Shown here one piece after another: positions 44,459-53,367 of a stretch of DNA of 64,000 bases (the first letter of the stretch is position 1; each line of letters opens with the position of its first letter). The stretch lies in NCBI GenBank assembly GCA_937890595.1, contig CALADM010000023.1, positions 8,909-72,908 of the forward strand, read 5' to 3'. Both the position numbers and the translations under genes were made by a program. The notes beneath the pieces are model-generated. The model was not told where the DNA came from. It saw nothing but the letters and a program-made list of their open reading frames with translations, and did no database searches. Source of the stretch: CAJMNU01 sp905214855. Lineage in GTDB: Bacteria; Bacillota; Clostridia; Lachnospirales; Lachnospiraceae.

Positions 44459-45388
44459 ATGACAGTTGTGATGACGGGTGCCACCAGTTTTATAGGACTG
44501 GCTTTGGCAGAAGAATTATCAAAGAAAGGTATCAAGATCTATGCGCTGGTGCGCCCTCAGTCGCAGACCCGAGATACACTTGGCAAGATAGGGAATGTTA
44601 CGCTTTTGGATGGCAGTCTTGAGGATCTGCCATCTCTTCCAGAAAAGATCAAGGAAGGGGCAGATGTCTTTTTACACCTTGGATGGGATGGTTCTGGCAG
44701 TGAAAACAGAAAAAAACCGGAACTCCAGAGAAAAAATATAGAATATTCCAGACAGGCAATGATCGCAGCAAGGAAATTGGGGTGCAGACGTTTTTTGTTC
44801 AGTGGTTCTCAGGCTGAGTATGGACGCTGTATGGATACCATGAAAGAAGATATTTGCTGTAATCCACTCACAGAATATGGAAAATGTAAACTGGAAGTGG
44901 GAGAAATGGGAGAGAGACTTTGCACAGAGTGGGGAATGGATTTTGTCCATGCCCGTATTTTCAGCGTGTATGGTTCAGGAGACCATCCATGGACATTGGT
45001 GGAAAGCTGTGTAAAGACATTTTTTGAAGGTGGTCATTTGGATTTGAGTGAATGTTTGCAGCTTTGGAATTTCCTTTATATTGAGGATGCAGCAAAAGCA
45101 TTGACAGCACTGGCATTGTGTGACAAAATGTTGGGAGGCTTTGGAAGTATCTATAATGTAGCCGGAAACAGAGAGGATACCAAACCGTTGCGCTGGTTTA
45201 TTGAAAAAATATATGAGCAGAGTCCTAAGAAAGGAAGCAGTTCTTATGGGACTCGACCTTCCAATGCAGAAGGACCAGTGAATCTGATCCCAGATATCTC
45301 AAAATTGATCGAAGTGACCGGCTGGAAACCACAGATCAGTTTTGAAGAGGGGATCAGACGTATGACCAGCAAGTACATGGAAGATTGA
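44459..45388 (+). CDS. NAD(P)-dependent sugar-nucleotide epimerase/reductase (extended SDR)
   Basis: 309 residues from ATG 44459. The Rossmann motif TGATSFIG is at residues 6-13, an FSGSQAEYG segment (about 118-126) holds the active-site Ser region, and YGKCK (about 140-144) the YxxxK pair. It resembles reductases and epimerases of nucleotide sugars such as abequose or paratose synthases. Directly behind the ThDP enzyme it would be a natural partner to reduce its keto product. An ATG at 44396 in the stop of the previous gene would add 21 hydrophilic residues. Confidence 0.85.
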   Translation: MTVVMTGATSFIGLALAEELSKKGIKIYALVRPQSQTRDTLGKIGNVTLLDGSLEDLPSLPEKIKEGADVFLHLGWDGSGSENRKKPELQRKNIEYSRQAMIAARKLGCRRFLFSGSQAEYGRCMDTMKEDICCNPLTEYGKCKLEVGEMGERLCTEWGMDFVHARIFSVYGSGDHPWTLVESCVKTFFEGGHLDLSECLQLWNFLYIEDAAKALTALALCDKMLGGFGSIYNVAGNREDTKPLRWFIEKIYEQSPKKGSSSYGTRPSNAEGPVNLIPDISKLIEVTGWKPQISFEEGIRRMTSKYMED

Positions 45389-45472
45389 CATTCCCCATAG
45401 ATACAGCAAGGGGCATCTGAATTTGGTAAAAAAGGAAGAAAGCAAAAGACAATGGAAAGTGAAGAAAATTTT

Positions 45473-46489
45473 ATGAAAAAGATCAGTATTATGATTCCTT
45501 GTTACAACGAGGAAGAAAATGTAGTTCCCATCAGCCAAGCTGTGATCGAGACTCTGACAAGAGATCTGCCGCAGTACGATTATGAGATCCTGTTTATTGA
45601 CAATGACTCAAAAGATAATACAAGAACGCTTTTGAGAGAACTTTGTGCAGCAAATCCTAAGATCAAAGCGATTTTTAATGCGAAAAACTTTGGACAGTTC
45701 AATTCTCCGTATTATGGGATGCTGCAGACAACAGGAGATTGTGTGATCTGTATGGTTTGTGATTTTCAGGATCCGGTAGAATTGATCCCAACTTATGTCC
45801 ATGAGTGGGAAAATGGATACAAGATCGTGATCGGGATCAAGACGAGCAGTCAGGAAAATCGTGTGATGTATTGGCTGAGAAGCTGTTATTATAAGATGAT
45901 CAAAAAACTTTCTAATGTAGAACAGATTGAGCATTTTACAGGATCCGGTCTGTATGACCGTTCTTTTATAGAGATTTTGAGAAACTTGGATGATCCGACC
46001 CCGTTTTTGAGAGGGATTGTGGCAGAGTTGGGATACAAGCGCAAGGAAATCCCATATGAACAGCCAAAGCGTCGTGCCGGAAAGACAAAAAACAATTTCT
46101 TTACTCTGTTTGATGCTGCCATGCTGTCCATTACTTCTTATACAAAGGCGGGACTGCGCCTTGCAACCTTGTTTGGAAGTGCCTGCTCTGTGATCAGTTT
46201 TATAGCCGGATTGGTATATCTGGTGATGAAACTTGTGTATTGGGATCGTTTCCCAGCTGGCATGGCGCCAGTTTTGATCGGCATGTTTTTCCTTGGTTCT
46301 GTCCAGATCTTCTTTATCGGGTTAGTGGGCGAATATATTATGAGCATCAACGCCCGTGTGATGAAACGTCCTCTGGTGGTTGAGGAAGAACGTCTGAATT
46401 TTGAGGATAAGTTAGAAAAAGAAAGAGCAGAAAAGAAAGTGTCCGACAGACAGTCTGACGATGGCAAAGAGGAAGGAGAACAGGCGTAA
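45473..46489 (+). CDS. GT2 polyprenyl-phosphate glycosyltransferase (GtrB/ArnC-like)
   Basis: 338 residues. The GT-A domain starts IMIPCYNEEENV; IDNDSKDN and the CDFQDP metal motif replace the commoner DDGSxD and DADLQ forms. Two membrane helices (about residues 228-255 and 262-290) follow, then a charged 50-residue tail. It is probably a second sugar-loading enzyme on undecaprenyl phosphate, alongside the protein at 9015. ATG 45452 is an alternative start. Confidence 0.88.
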   Translation: MKKISIMIPCYNEEENVVPISQAVIETLTRDLPQYDYEILFIDNDSKDNTRTLLRELCAANPKIKAIFNAKNFGQFNSPYYGMLQTTGDCVICMVCDFQDPVELIPTYVHEWENGYKIVIGIKTSSQENRVMYWLRSCYYKMIKKLSNVEQIEHFTGSGLYDRSFIEILRNLDDPTPFLRGIVAELGYKRKEIPYEQPKRRAGKTKNNFFTLFDAAMLSITSYTKAGLRLATLFGSACSVISFIAGLVYLVMKLVYWDRFPAGMAPVLIGMFFLGSVQIFFIGLVGEYIMSINARVMKRPLVVEEERLNFEDKLEKERAEKKVSDRQSDDGKEEGEQA

Positions 46490-46490
46490 G

Positions 46491-48710
46491 ATGAAGTATA
46501 ATGTAGACGTGGTGCGTATCCGCGAGAACAATATTCAGTTAAACGGCTGGGTAATTGGAAAGACTCCTAAGTCTCAGGCATCGTTTCAGGTGCTGGATGG
46601 GCAGAAAAAAGAGGTTTCCTTTCATTATGTTTCTACCAGAAGAGATGATGTGAGTCAGATCTACTTTAAAGAGACCTATGATAAAGATTTTGGATTTGAT
46701 ATCCAGTTCCCATATGAGAGAGGAAAGGATTATTATTTGGTGATCGAGTGTGACGGTCACCATGCACGCATCAAATACAATGAAGATCTGATCGCAAAGA
46801 GAAGCAGTGTGGCACACAAGCGGATGCAGAAGATCAAAGACCTTATGAATATGGAGACGGTGCGTGTTGCATGGGATTTTTATAAGGAAAATGGGGTGCG
46901 TGCCCTGATCAAAAAATCGAAGCATAAGCTGCAGGGGATTGATAATGATTATGATTATGGCGAGTGGTATGAGCTGACCAAACCGACAGAGGAAGAATTG
47001 GAGCAACAGAGACAGACATCGTTTGAGTATGAACCAAAACTTTCTATTGTGATTCCAGCATATAAGACTCCGGAGCGTTATCTGAGAGAGATGTTGGATT
47101 CGATCTTGGCACAGACCTACTCTAATTTTGAGATCTGTATTGCAGATGGAAGCCCAAGAGGAGAGAGTGTAGAGCGGGTTCTGGAAAAGTATGCACAGAA
47201 AGACCAGAGAGTGCGCTATGTTATTCTTGGAGAAAATAAAGGAATTGCGGGAAATACCAATGCCGCTTTAGAGATGGCGACAGGTGATTTTATTGTGCTT
47301 GCTGATCATGATGATACGATTACTCAAAATGCGCTGTTTGAGTGCGTGAAAGCGATCAATGCAGATCCAGAGTATGATGTGATCTATTCAGATGAGGATA
47401 AGTTGGACATGGATGGTGGTTCTTTATTTGATCCACATTTTAAACCGGATTTTAATCCAGATCTTCTTTGCAGTGTCAATTATATCTGCCATTTGTTTGT
47501 AGTAAATCATGATCTTGTGGATGCAGTGGGAGGATTTCGTGTTGAGTTTGATGGGGCACAGGATTATGACTTTATTTTCCGCTGCACAGAAGCAGCAAGG
47601 AAAATTTATCATATTCCAAAGGTACTGTATCATTGGAGATGCCATCAAGGTTCTACAGCGAGCAATCCAGAAAGCAAAATGTACGCTTTTGAGGCAGGGG
47701 CACGCGCTATCATGGCACATTATGATCGTGTGGGAATCGCTGCAAAGAAAGTGGAGCGTGGTGTAGATTATGGTATTTACCATAGTACCTATGAGATCTT
47801 GGGAGAGCCGCTTGTCTCTGTTATCATCCCCAATAAAGATCACAGTCGGGATCTGGATATCTGTCTTCAGGCATTACTTCATAAAGCAACCTATAAGAAT
47901 CTTCAGTTTGTGATAATAGAAAATAACAGTACAGAAGAAGAGACATTTGAATATTATAAAAAAATGCAGAAAGAATATCCTGACAAGATCAAGGTAGTTG
48001 TCTGGGAAAGAGAATTTAATTACTCAGCGATCAATAACTTTGGGGTGACACAGGCAGATGGAGAGTATCTTTTGTTCTTAAATAATGATACTGAGATCAT
48101 TGCTCCAGAATGCATCGAGGAGATGCTTGGACTTTGTCAGCGAGAGGATGTCGGTGCTGTGGGGGCAAGGCTTTTATATCAGGATGATACCATACAGCAT
48201 GCAGGGGTTGTGATCGGATTTGGAGGTATCGCAGGGCATACTTTTATCGGATTGCACAAGGCAGAAAATAGTTATTTCCATCGTGCAATGTGTACACAGG
48301 ATTATAGTGCGGTCACAGCAGCATGTCTTATGACAAAGAAATGTGTGTTTGAGCAAATTGGTGGTTTTACAGAAGAGCTGGCGGTGGCATTTAATGACAT
48401 TGATCTTTGTATGAAGATCCGCTCTTTGGGTAAGCTGGTGGTATATAATCCGTATGCACTTTTGTATCATTATGAGTCGAAATCCCGTGGTTTGGAAGAT
48501 ACACCGGAGAAAGTGGCAAGATTTAATAGAGAAGTGGCAATTTTTGCGAAACGTTGGCCAGAGATCTTGCGTGATGGCGATCCATACTATAACCCGAATC
48601 TGACACTGCGCAAATCAAATTTTGCTCTTAGGGATTTAAAGAAAGAGAAAATAGGAGAACCATTTCAGCTAGATGGAGAGATCAAACGGCTGATGGATGA
48701 ATCAGAATAG
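46491..48710 (+). CDS. Two-domain GT2 glycosyltransferase with N-terminal beta domain
   Basis: 739 residues. Residues 1-110 are a beta-rich module of unknown role. A first GT2 domain starts near 180 (LSIVIPAYKTPERYLREML; ADHDD metal site near 273). A second starts near 440 (VSVIIPNKDHSRDLDICL; LNNDTEI near 525). Such twin GT2 enzymes build repeating disaccharides or add two linkages to glycans. The start at 46491 is one base after the previous stop; ATG 46461 lies inside that gene. Confidence 0.87.
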   Translation: MKYNVDVVRIRENNIQLNGWVIGKTPKSQASFQVLDGQKKEVSFHYVSTRRDDVSQIYFKETYDKDFGFDIQFPYERGKDYYLVIECDGHHARIKYNEDLIAKRSSVAHKRMQKIKDLMNMETVRVAWDFYKENGVRALIKKSKHKLQGIDNDYDYGEWYELTKPTEEELEQQRQTSFEYEPKLSIVIPAYKTPERYLREMLDSILAQTYSNFEICIADGSPRGESVERVLEKYAQKDQRVRYVILGENKGIAGNTNAALEMATGDFIVLADHDDTITQNALFECVKAINADPEYDVIYSDEDKLDMDGGSLFDPHFKPDFNPDLLCSVNYICHLFVVNHDLVDAVGGFRVEFDGAQDYDFIFRCTEAARKIYHIPKVLYHWRCHQGSTASNPESKMYAFEAGARAIMAHYDRVGIAAKKVERGVDYGIYHSTYEILGEPLVSVIIPNKDHSRDLDICLQALLHKATYKNLQFVIIENNSTEEETFEYYKKMQKEYPDKIKVVVWEREFNYSAINNFGVTQADGEYLLFLNNDTEIIAPECIEEMLGLCQREDVGAVGARLLYQDDTIQHAGVVIGFGGIAGHTFIGLHKAENSYFHRAMCTQDYSAVTAACLMTKKCVFEQIGGFTEELAVAFNDIDLCMKIRSLGKLVVYNPYALLYHYESKSRGLEDTPEKVARFNREVAIFAKRWPEILRDGDPYYNPNLTLRKSNFALRDLKKEKIGEPFQLDGEIKRLMDESE

Positions 48711-48726
48711 GAAAATGGGGGAACAT

Positions 48727-49701
48727 ATGGAAAAACAGGTTACAATTATCATCCCAAATTACAATGGACTGTCTTTTATGGAACTGTGTTTTGACTCTTT
48801 AAAAAAGCAGACTTGTAAAAAATTTGATATTCTGGTTGTGGATAACGGTTCTACTGATGGAAGTGTGGAGTGGCTGAAAGATCATGGAATCCCCAGTATT
48901 TTCCTTGAGAAGAATACGGGATTTTCCGGCGCAGTGAATGTGGGGATCCGTACAGTAAAAACACCATATGTGATATTGTTGAACAATGATATCGAGACAG
49001 ATCCAAGGTATGTGGAAAACATGCTTCGTTTTATGCAAAAGAATCCAAAGGCATTTTCTGCAAGTGCGAAGATGATCCAGATGCACCATAGGGAGTTAAT
49101 GGATGATGCCGGAGATCTGTATACCTTATTGGGATGGGCAGTGCAAAGAGGCGTCGGGCAGTCCTCTAAAGGCTATGAGCGTCCGGTGCGTGTGTTTTCT
49201 GCCTGTGCAGGTGCAGCGATCTACCGCAGGGAGATTTTTGAAGAAATCGGATATTTTGATGAGATGCATTTTGCATATCTGGAAGATTTGGATGTGGGAT
49301 ATCGGGCAAAAATTGCAGGATATGAGAATTGGTATTGCCCGAATGCTGTTGTGTATCATGTGGGAAGCGGGACAAGTGGCTCTAAGTATAACTCCTTTAA
49401 AGTGCGTCTTGCGGCACGCAACAGCGTATATCTGAATTACAAGAATATGCCTTTTTTGCAGCTTCTTATCAATCTTTCTGGAATTCTTTTGGGGATGCTG
49501 GTTAAATTTTTGTTTTTTCAGAGAAAGGGCTTTGGAAAGGAATATGCTACAGGGCTTTTAGAAGGTGTAAAGACAGCAAAACAATGTAAAAAAGTTCCAT
49601 TTTGTATGTCTCATCTGTTTCATTATATCAAAATTGAGCTGGAACTTTTGGCTGGAACTGGTATTTATGTGTGGGAATTCCTGAAAAGACATATAATTTA
49701 A
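48727..49701 (+). CDS. GT2 glycosyltransferase (WbbL rhamnosyltransferase-like)
   Basis: 324 residues. VTIIIPNYNGLSFMELC, VDNGSTDGS and LNNDIETDP (about residues 84-92) are the GT2 motifs; the domain continues with ACAGAAIYRREIF and YLEDLDVGYRAKIAG, typical of the WbbL group. A hydrophobic helix near 240-262 suggests membrane contact. GGGGGA precedes ATG 48727. Confidence 0.9.
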   Translation: MEKQVTIIIPNYNGLSFMELCFDSLKKQTCKKFDILVVDNGSTDGSVEWLKDHGIPSIFLEKNTGFSGAVNVGIRTVKTPYVILLNNDIETDPRYVENMLRFMQKNPKAFSASAKMIQMHHRELMDDAGDLYTLLGWAVQRGVGQSSKGYERPVRVFSACAGAAIYRREIFEEIGYFDEMHFAYLEDLDVGYRAKIAGYENWYCPNAVVYHVGSGTSGSKYNSFKVRLAARNSVYLNYKNMPFLQLLINLSGILLGMLVKFLFFQRKGFGKEYATGLLEGVKTAKQCKKVPFCMSHLFHYIKIELELLAGTGIYVWEFLKRHII

Positions 49702-49735
49702 GAATAATTTAATGGAATAATGGGAGGCTTTGCGC

Positions 49736-49741
49736 TATAAT
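49736..49741 (+). promoter_or_regulatory. Possible -10 box before the second PGT gene
   Basis: TATAAT lies 27 nt before the start codon, but no convincing -35 was found at 16-18 nt. The gene may also be read from the upstream operon. Confidence 0.3.
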
Positions 49742-49767
49742 AAGGAAATTGAAAAGGGGCAGGGCTT

Positions 49768-51183
49768 ATGATAAAAGATAATCAAACAAAGTTGAACAAG
49801 CTCCATGTAGTGCTGGATGCAGTGGTTACCACCGGATCTTTTTTATTGGCTTGGTATCTGCGTTTTCAGAGTGGATGGTTTTCAGTAAGCGGCGGTTATC
49901 TGACGCTGGCGGACTATATCCCTACCGTTGTGGTTCTTGTTCCTGTATATTTACTGTTGTATGCGATATTTCGTCTTTATACACCAAAGAGAATCCAAAG
50001 CAGGCGTTCAGAATTTGCGAATATCTGTCAGGCAAACATATTAGGATTTCTGATATTGAATTCTGCACTGTTTATTCTGGGGGGAAATCCGTATTTTCAT
50101 TATTTTTCAAGGAAAATGCTGGCTGTGTTCCTTCTTTTGAATATTGCATTTCAGACCTTAGAACGCTGTCTGATCCGTTGGGTATTGCATTCCATGCGTT
50201 CCAGAGGATACAACCAAAAGCACATTCTGCTAATTGGCTACAGCCGTGCGGCAGAGGGATTTATTGACCGTATCAGGCAGAATCCACAGTGGGGGTATCA
50301 GGTGAGAGGCATCTTAGATGATCATGTGGAGCGCAAGAAGGAGTACAAAGGAGTTAAGGTGATCGGGACGATCTCTAATCTAAAGCAGATTTTGGACATG
50401 AACCTGTTGGATGAGATTGCGATCACACTGAGTATTCATGAGTACGGAAAACTAGAGCAGATTGTAGCAGCATGTGAAAAATCAGGAGTACACACCAAGT
50501 TTATTCCGGATTATAATAATGTGATCCCAACACGTCCATATATTGAGGATTTACAGGGGCTTCCGGTCATCAACATCCGTCATGTCCCCCTCAACAATCC
50601 GATCAATGCATGGATGAAGAGGATAGTAGATGTAGTCGGAGCGCTTTTTGGGCTTATTGTATTTTCACCTGTCATGCTGATCGTGGCAGTTTTGATCAAA
50701 CTGACTTCACCGGGACCGGTGATCTACAGTCAGGAAAGGATTGGGCTTCACAATCTGCCATTTAAGATGTACAAGTTCCGTTCTATGGAGGTACAGCCTC
50801 CAGCTTCAGAGAAAAATAAATGGACAACGCCAAATGACCCAAGGGTAACTTCTGTTGGGCGTTTTATCCGAAAAACAAGCATTGATGAACTTCCCCAATT
50901 TTATAATGTATTGATCGGGAATATGAGTCTTGTAGGACCAAGACCAGAACGACCATTTTTTGTAGAGCGATTCAAAGAGGAGATTCCTCGTTATATGGTG
51001 AAACATCAGGTGCGCCCGGGTCTTACCGGATGGGCACAAGTCAACGGTTATCGGGGAGATACATCGATCAAAAAGCGAATTGAACATGATCTGTATTATA
51101 TTGAAAACTGGACATTGGCTCTGGATTTTAAGATTATGTTTCTGACTGTATTTAAGGGCTTTATCAATAAGAACGCATACTAA
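49768..51183 (+). CDS. Undecaprenyl-phosphate sugar-1-phosphate transferase (initiating PGT, WcaJ/CpsE-like)
   Basis: 471 residues. Four N-terminal membrane helices, a CoA_binding_3-like middle domain (ILLIGYSRAAEGF, about 150-162) and the C-terminal sugar-transferase domain with GPVIYSQERIG, YKFRSM, SIDELPQF and GPRPERPFF are all present. It is a different protein from the PGT at 22795, only sharing the domain family, so two glycans are probably initiated. AAGGGGCAGGG precedes the ATG. An LCP gene follows after 17 nt. Confidence 0.94.
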   Translation: MIKDNQTKLNKLHVVLDAVVTTGSFLLAWYLRFQSGWFSVSGGYLTLADYIPTVVVLVPVYLLLYAIFRLYTPKRIQSRRSEFANICQANILGFLILNSALFILGGNPYFHYFSRKMLAVFLLLNIAFQTLERCLIRWVLHSMRSRGYNQKHILLIGYSRAAEGFIDRIRQNPQWGYQVRGILDDHVERKKEYKGVKVIGTISNLKQILDMNLLDEIAITLSIHEYGKLEQIVAACEKSGVHTKFIPDYNNVIPTRPYIEDLQGLPVINIRHVPLNNPINAWMKRIVDVVGALFGLIVFSPVMLIVAVLIKLTSPGPVIYSQERIGLHNLPFKMYKFRSMEVQPPASEKNKWTTPNDPRVTSVGRFIRKTSIDELPQFYNVLIGNMSLVGPRPERPFFVERFKEEIPRYMVKHQVRPGLTGWAQVNGYRGDTSIKKRIEHDLYYIENWTLALDFKIMFLTVFKGFINKNAY

Positions 51184-51200
51184 CAAAGATGAGGTTTAGC

Positions 51201-53135
51201 ATGGGAAAAAATGAAGAATTTGAAGATGAATTATCACGCATGAGAGAGAGACGGAGCAGGGGAAGAAGCCGCTCTCAGAACAAACAGGACAACACAATGG
51301 GAAAAACTTCTGGAAACAGGGCAGATGTGCCCCATTCAGGCAGCAGCCATAAAAAACCAGATAAATCCAAAAAAAGTTCTGTGAAAAAGATCGTGATGTG
51401 GGTACTCCTTGGCATTCTTGGAGTGATCGCACTACTCGCTGTGGCAGCCTATGGTTATGTTTCTTCCAAGTTTAACAAGGTGCAGAGAGTAGAAGACTGG
51501 AAGACAGAAGATATTGTCAATATTGAGCTGACTCCGGAACAAAAAGAGGTGATGGAGGGATATAAGACGATCGCCATCTTTGGTGTAGATGCCCGTGACA
51601 ACGATCAGTTGGAAAAAGGGACACATTCGGATGTTATCATGATCTGCAATATTGATATGGGAACAGGAGAAATCCAGTTGGTATCTGTATACAGGGACAC
51701 ATACTTGAATATAGATGATAAGAATACTTACAGAAAGATCAATGCGGCATACTTTAATGGAGGTCCTAAACAGGCTGTTAAGGCTTTGAATAAAAATCTG
51801 GATCTGAACATTGAAGATTATGTGACATTCAACTGGAAAGCGGTTGCAATGGGGATCAATATTCTGGGAGGTGTGGATATTGAGATCAATTCTAAGGAAT
51901 TGCGCTACTTGAATGCATTTATTACAGAGACAGTAGAATCCACAGGTATCGGCTCACACCAGATCAAGAGTCCTGGATTGATCCATATGGATGGTGTGCA
52001 GGCAGTTGCCTATGGTCGTCTGCGTTTGATGGATTCTGATTATGCGAGAACAGAACGCCAGAAAATCGTTATCAAAGCTGCTTTTGAAAAAGCAAAAAAA
52101 GCAGGTGTAGGAAAGTTGAATGAGCTTGCCGGAAATATGCTGGAGCAGGTTTCCACAAGTTTGGATTGGAATGATCTGATCCCATTGATTGAAAATGCAA
52201 ATAAGTTTTATTTGGGTGAATCACTGGGATTCCCAATGGCAAGAGGTGAGATGCGCTACAAGGGCGGTGACTATGTTGTTCCACAGACACTGGAGAGCAA
52301 TGTCGTAGAACTTCATAAAGCAATGTTTGCAAATGAGGCATATCAGCCAACCGCAACCTTAAAGAAGATCAGCAACCATATCGCACAGATCAGCGGATTT
52401 ACCAAGCCGGGAAAGAATGCAGGTACAGTCGTGATCGGAGGAGATAAAGGATCAGGAAACTCCAAGAATGAGAACAAAGCCACCACTGCGGCTACCAAGG
52501 AGACAACAGAGGCAGAGACAACACTGGAAGAGAGCAGTGAAAAAGGCAGTGATGAGTCAGAGGAAACCAAGGAGTCAGAGGAAACCAAGGAGTCAGAGGG
52601 ACACCGTTCTCCGGCACAGGCTACAGATGAAGATGGAAAGCCGATTGCTTCTGAAAGTACAAAGGAGAATTCTGGAAAAGGACCAGGTTCAGAGACTTCC
52701 AAACAGACATCTGGTGAGAGTGGAAGTGAGAGCAGCGCTGCAGCAGGACCATCTTCACCGGGAATTTCACCGGGAGGACCATCCAGAAATCCGTCTGAAT
52801 CCAACGGCGATCTGATCTATCAGGAACCAACAAAGGAGACACAGGAACCGGGTATTTATGAAGAACCTGGAAAAAGTACAGAAAATACTTCCAAGGCTCC
52901 GGTTCAGCCGGGAATGTCAGAGAGCAGCCAGAAGGAAAGCAGTACTGCACAGACACCAACAAAAGAATCAGAGAAACCGATAGAAAAACCAACGGAAAAG
53001 CCGACTCAAGGTACAGAAAAACCAATTAGCCCAGGAGTTCCTTCTACAGGAAATGTAGTTATCATGCCAGGGGAAGATACCTCCAACCCATCAGGAACTA
53101 CAGTATCACCAGTCAGTCCGGGCGGAGTACAGTAA
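51201..53135 (+). CDS. LytR-CpsA-Psr (LCP) cell-wall glycopolymer ligase
   Basis: 644 residues. A basic cytosolic head (1-62), one membrane helix (about 63-85) and the external LCP domain (about 115-395): IAIFGVDARD, SDVIMI and SVYRDTYLNI hold the catalytic Asp and Arg residues. From about residue 410 a 230-residue Ser/Thr/Glu/Pro/Lys tail follows, much longer than usual, with duplicated ESEETK. LCP proteins attach lipid-linked glycans to peptidoglycan; directly behind the second PGT gene it probably attaches that operon's product. Start 51201 has GAGG seven bases upstream. Confidence 0.93.
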   Translation: MGKNEEFEDELSRMRERRSRGRSRSQNKQDNTMGKTSGNRADVPHSGSSHKKPDKSKKSSVKKIVMWVLLGILGVIALLAVAAYGYVSSKFNKVQRVEDWKTEDIVNIELTPEQKEVMEGYKTIAIFGVDARDNDQLEKGTHSDVIMICNIDMGTGEIQLVSVYRDTYLNIDDKNTYRKINAAYFNGGPKQAVKALNKNLDLNIEDYVTFNWKAVAMGINILGGVDIEINSKELRYLNAFITETVESTGIGSHQIKSPGLIHMDGVQAVAYGRLRLMDSDYARTERQKIVIKAAFEKAKKAGVGKLNELAGNMLEQVSTSLDWNDLIPLIENANKFYLGESLGFPMARGEMRYKGGDYVVPQTLESNVVELHKAMFANEAYQPTATLKKISNHIAQISGFTKPGKNAGTVVIGGDKGSGNSKNENKATTAATKETTEAETTLEESSEKGSDESEETKESEETKESEGHRSPAQATDEDGKPIASESTKENSGKGPGSETSKQTSGESGSESSAAAGPSSPGISPGGPSRNPSESNGDLIYQEPTKETQEPGIYEEPGKSTENTSKAPVQPGMSESSQKESSTAQTPTKESEKPIEKPTEKPTQGTEKPISPGVPSTGNVVIMPGEDTSNPSGTTVSPVSPGGVQ

Positions 53136-53162
53136 TATATTAAAAGATAGAACATGAGACAT

Positions 53163-53231
53163 AAAAAGGATATCAGCAGCAAATGTGAAAGCATGACATA
53201 CCGCTTTACATGATGGCAGATATCCTTTTTT
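53163..53231 (+). terminator. Rho-independent terminator of the LCP gene
   Basis: AAAAAGGATATC (53163-53174) pairs with GATATCC and the following T-run (53219-53231); an inner ATGTGAAAGC/GCTTTACAT stem forms as well. Confidence 0.88.
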
Positions 53232-53258
53232 GTCTGACTGTTATAAAAATGTTATAGA
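53230..53258 (+). promoter_or_regulatory. Promoter of the HtrA gene
   Basis: TTGTCT at 53230-53235, a 17-nt spacer and TATAGA at 53253-53258 preceded by TGT. The spacer end (ATAAAAATG) matches the promoters at 162 and 20999. The -35 touches the terminator U-tract. Confidence 0.6.
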
Positions 53259-53367
53259 ATTCACGTTTTTTCAATGTTTTTTTCACAATTCCAACACAAT
53301 TCATTGTTATCATTTAGGCATAAAAGGAAAGAAAGAGTATCAATGGTACAGGAAAGGAGAAATTAGT

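Noticed and set aside
52343..52815. Open frames on both strands opposite or across the LCP tail
   Set aside because: They arise from the low-complexity Ser/Glu/Pro tail of the LCP gene and have no ribosome site of their own.
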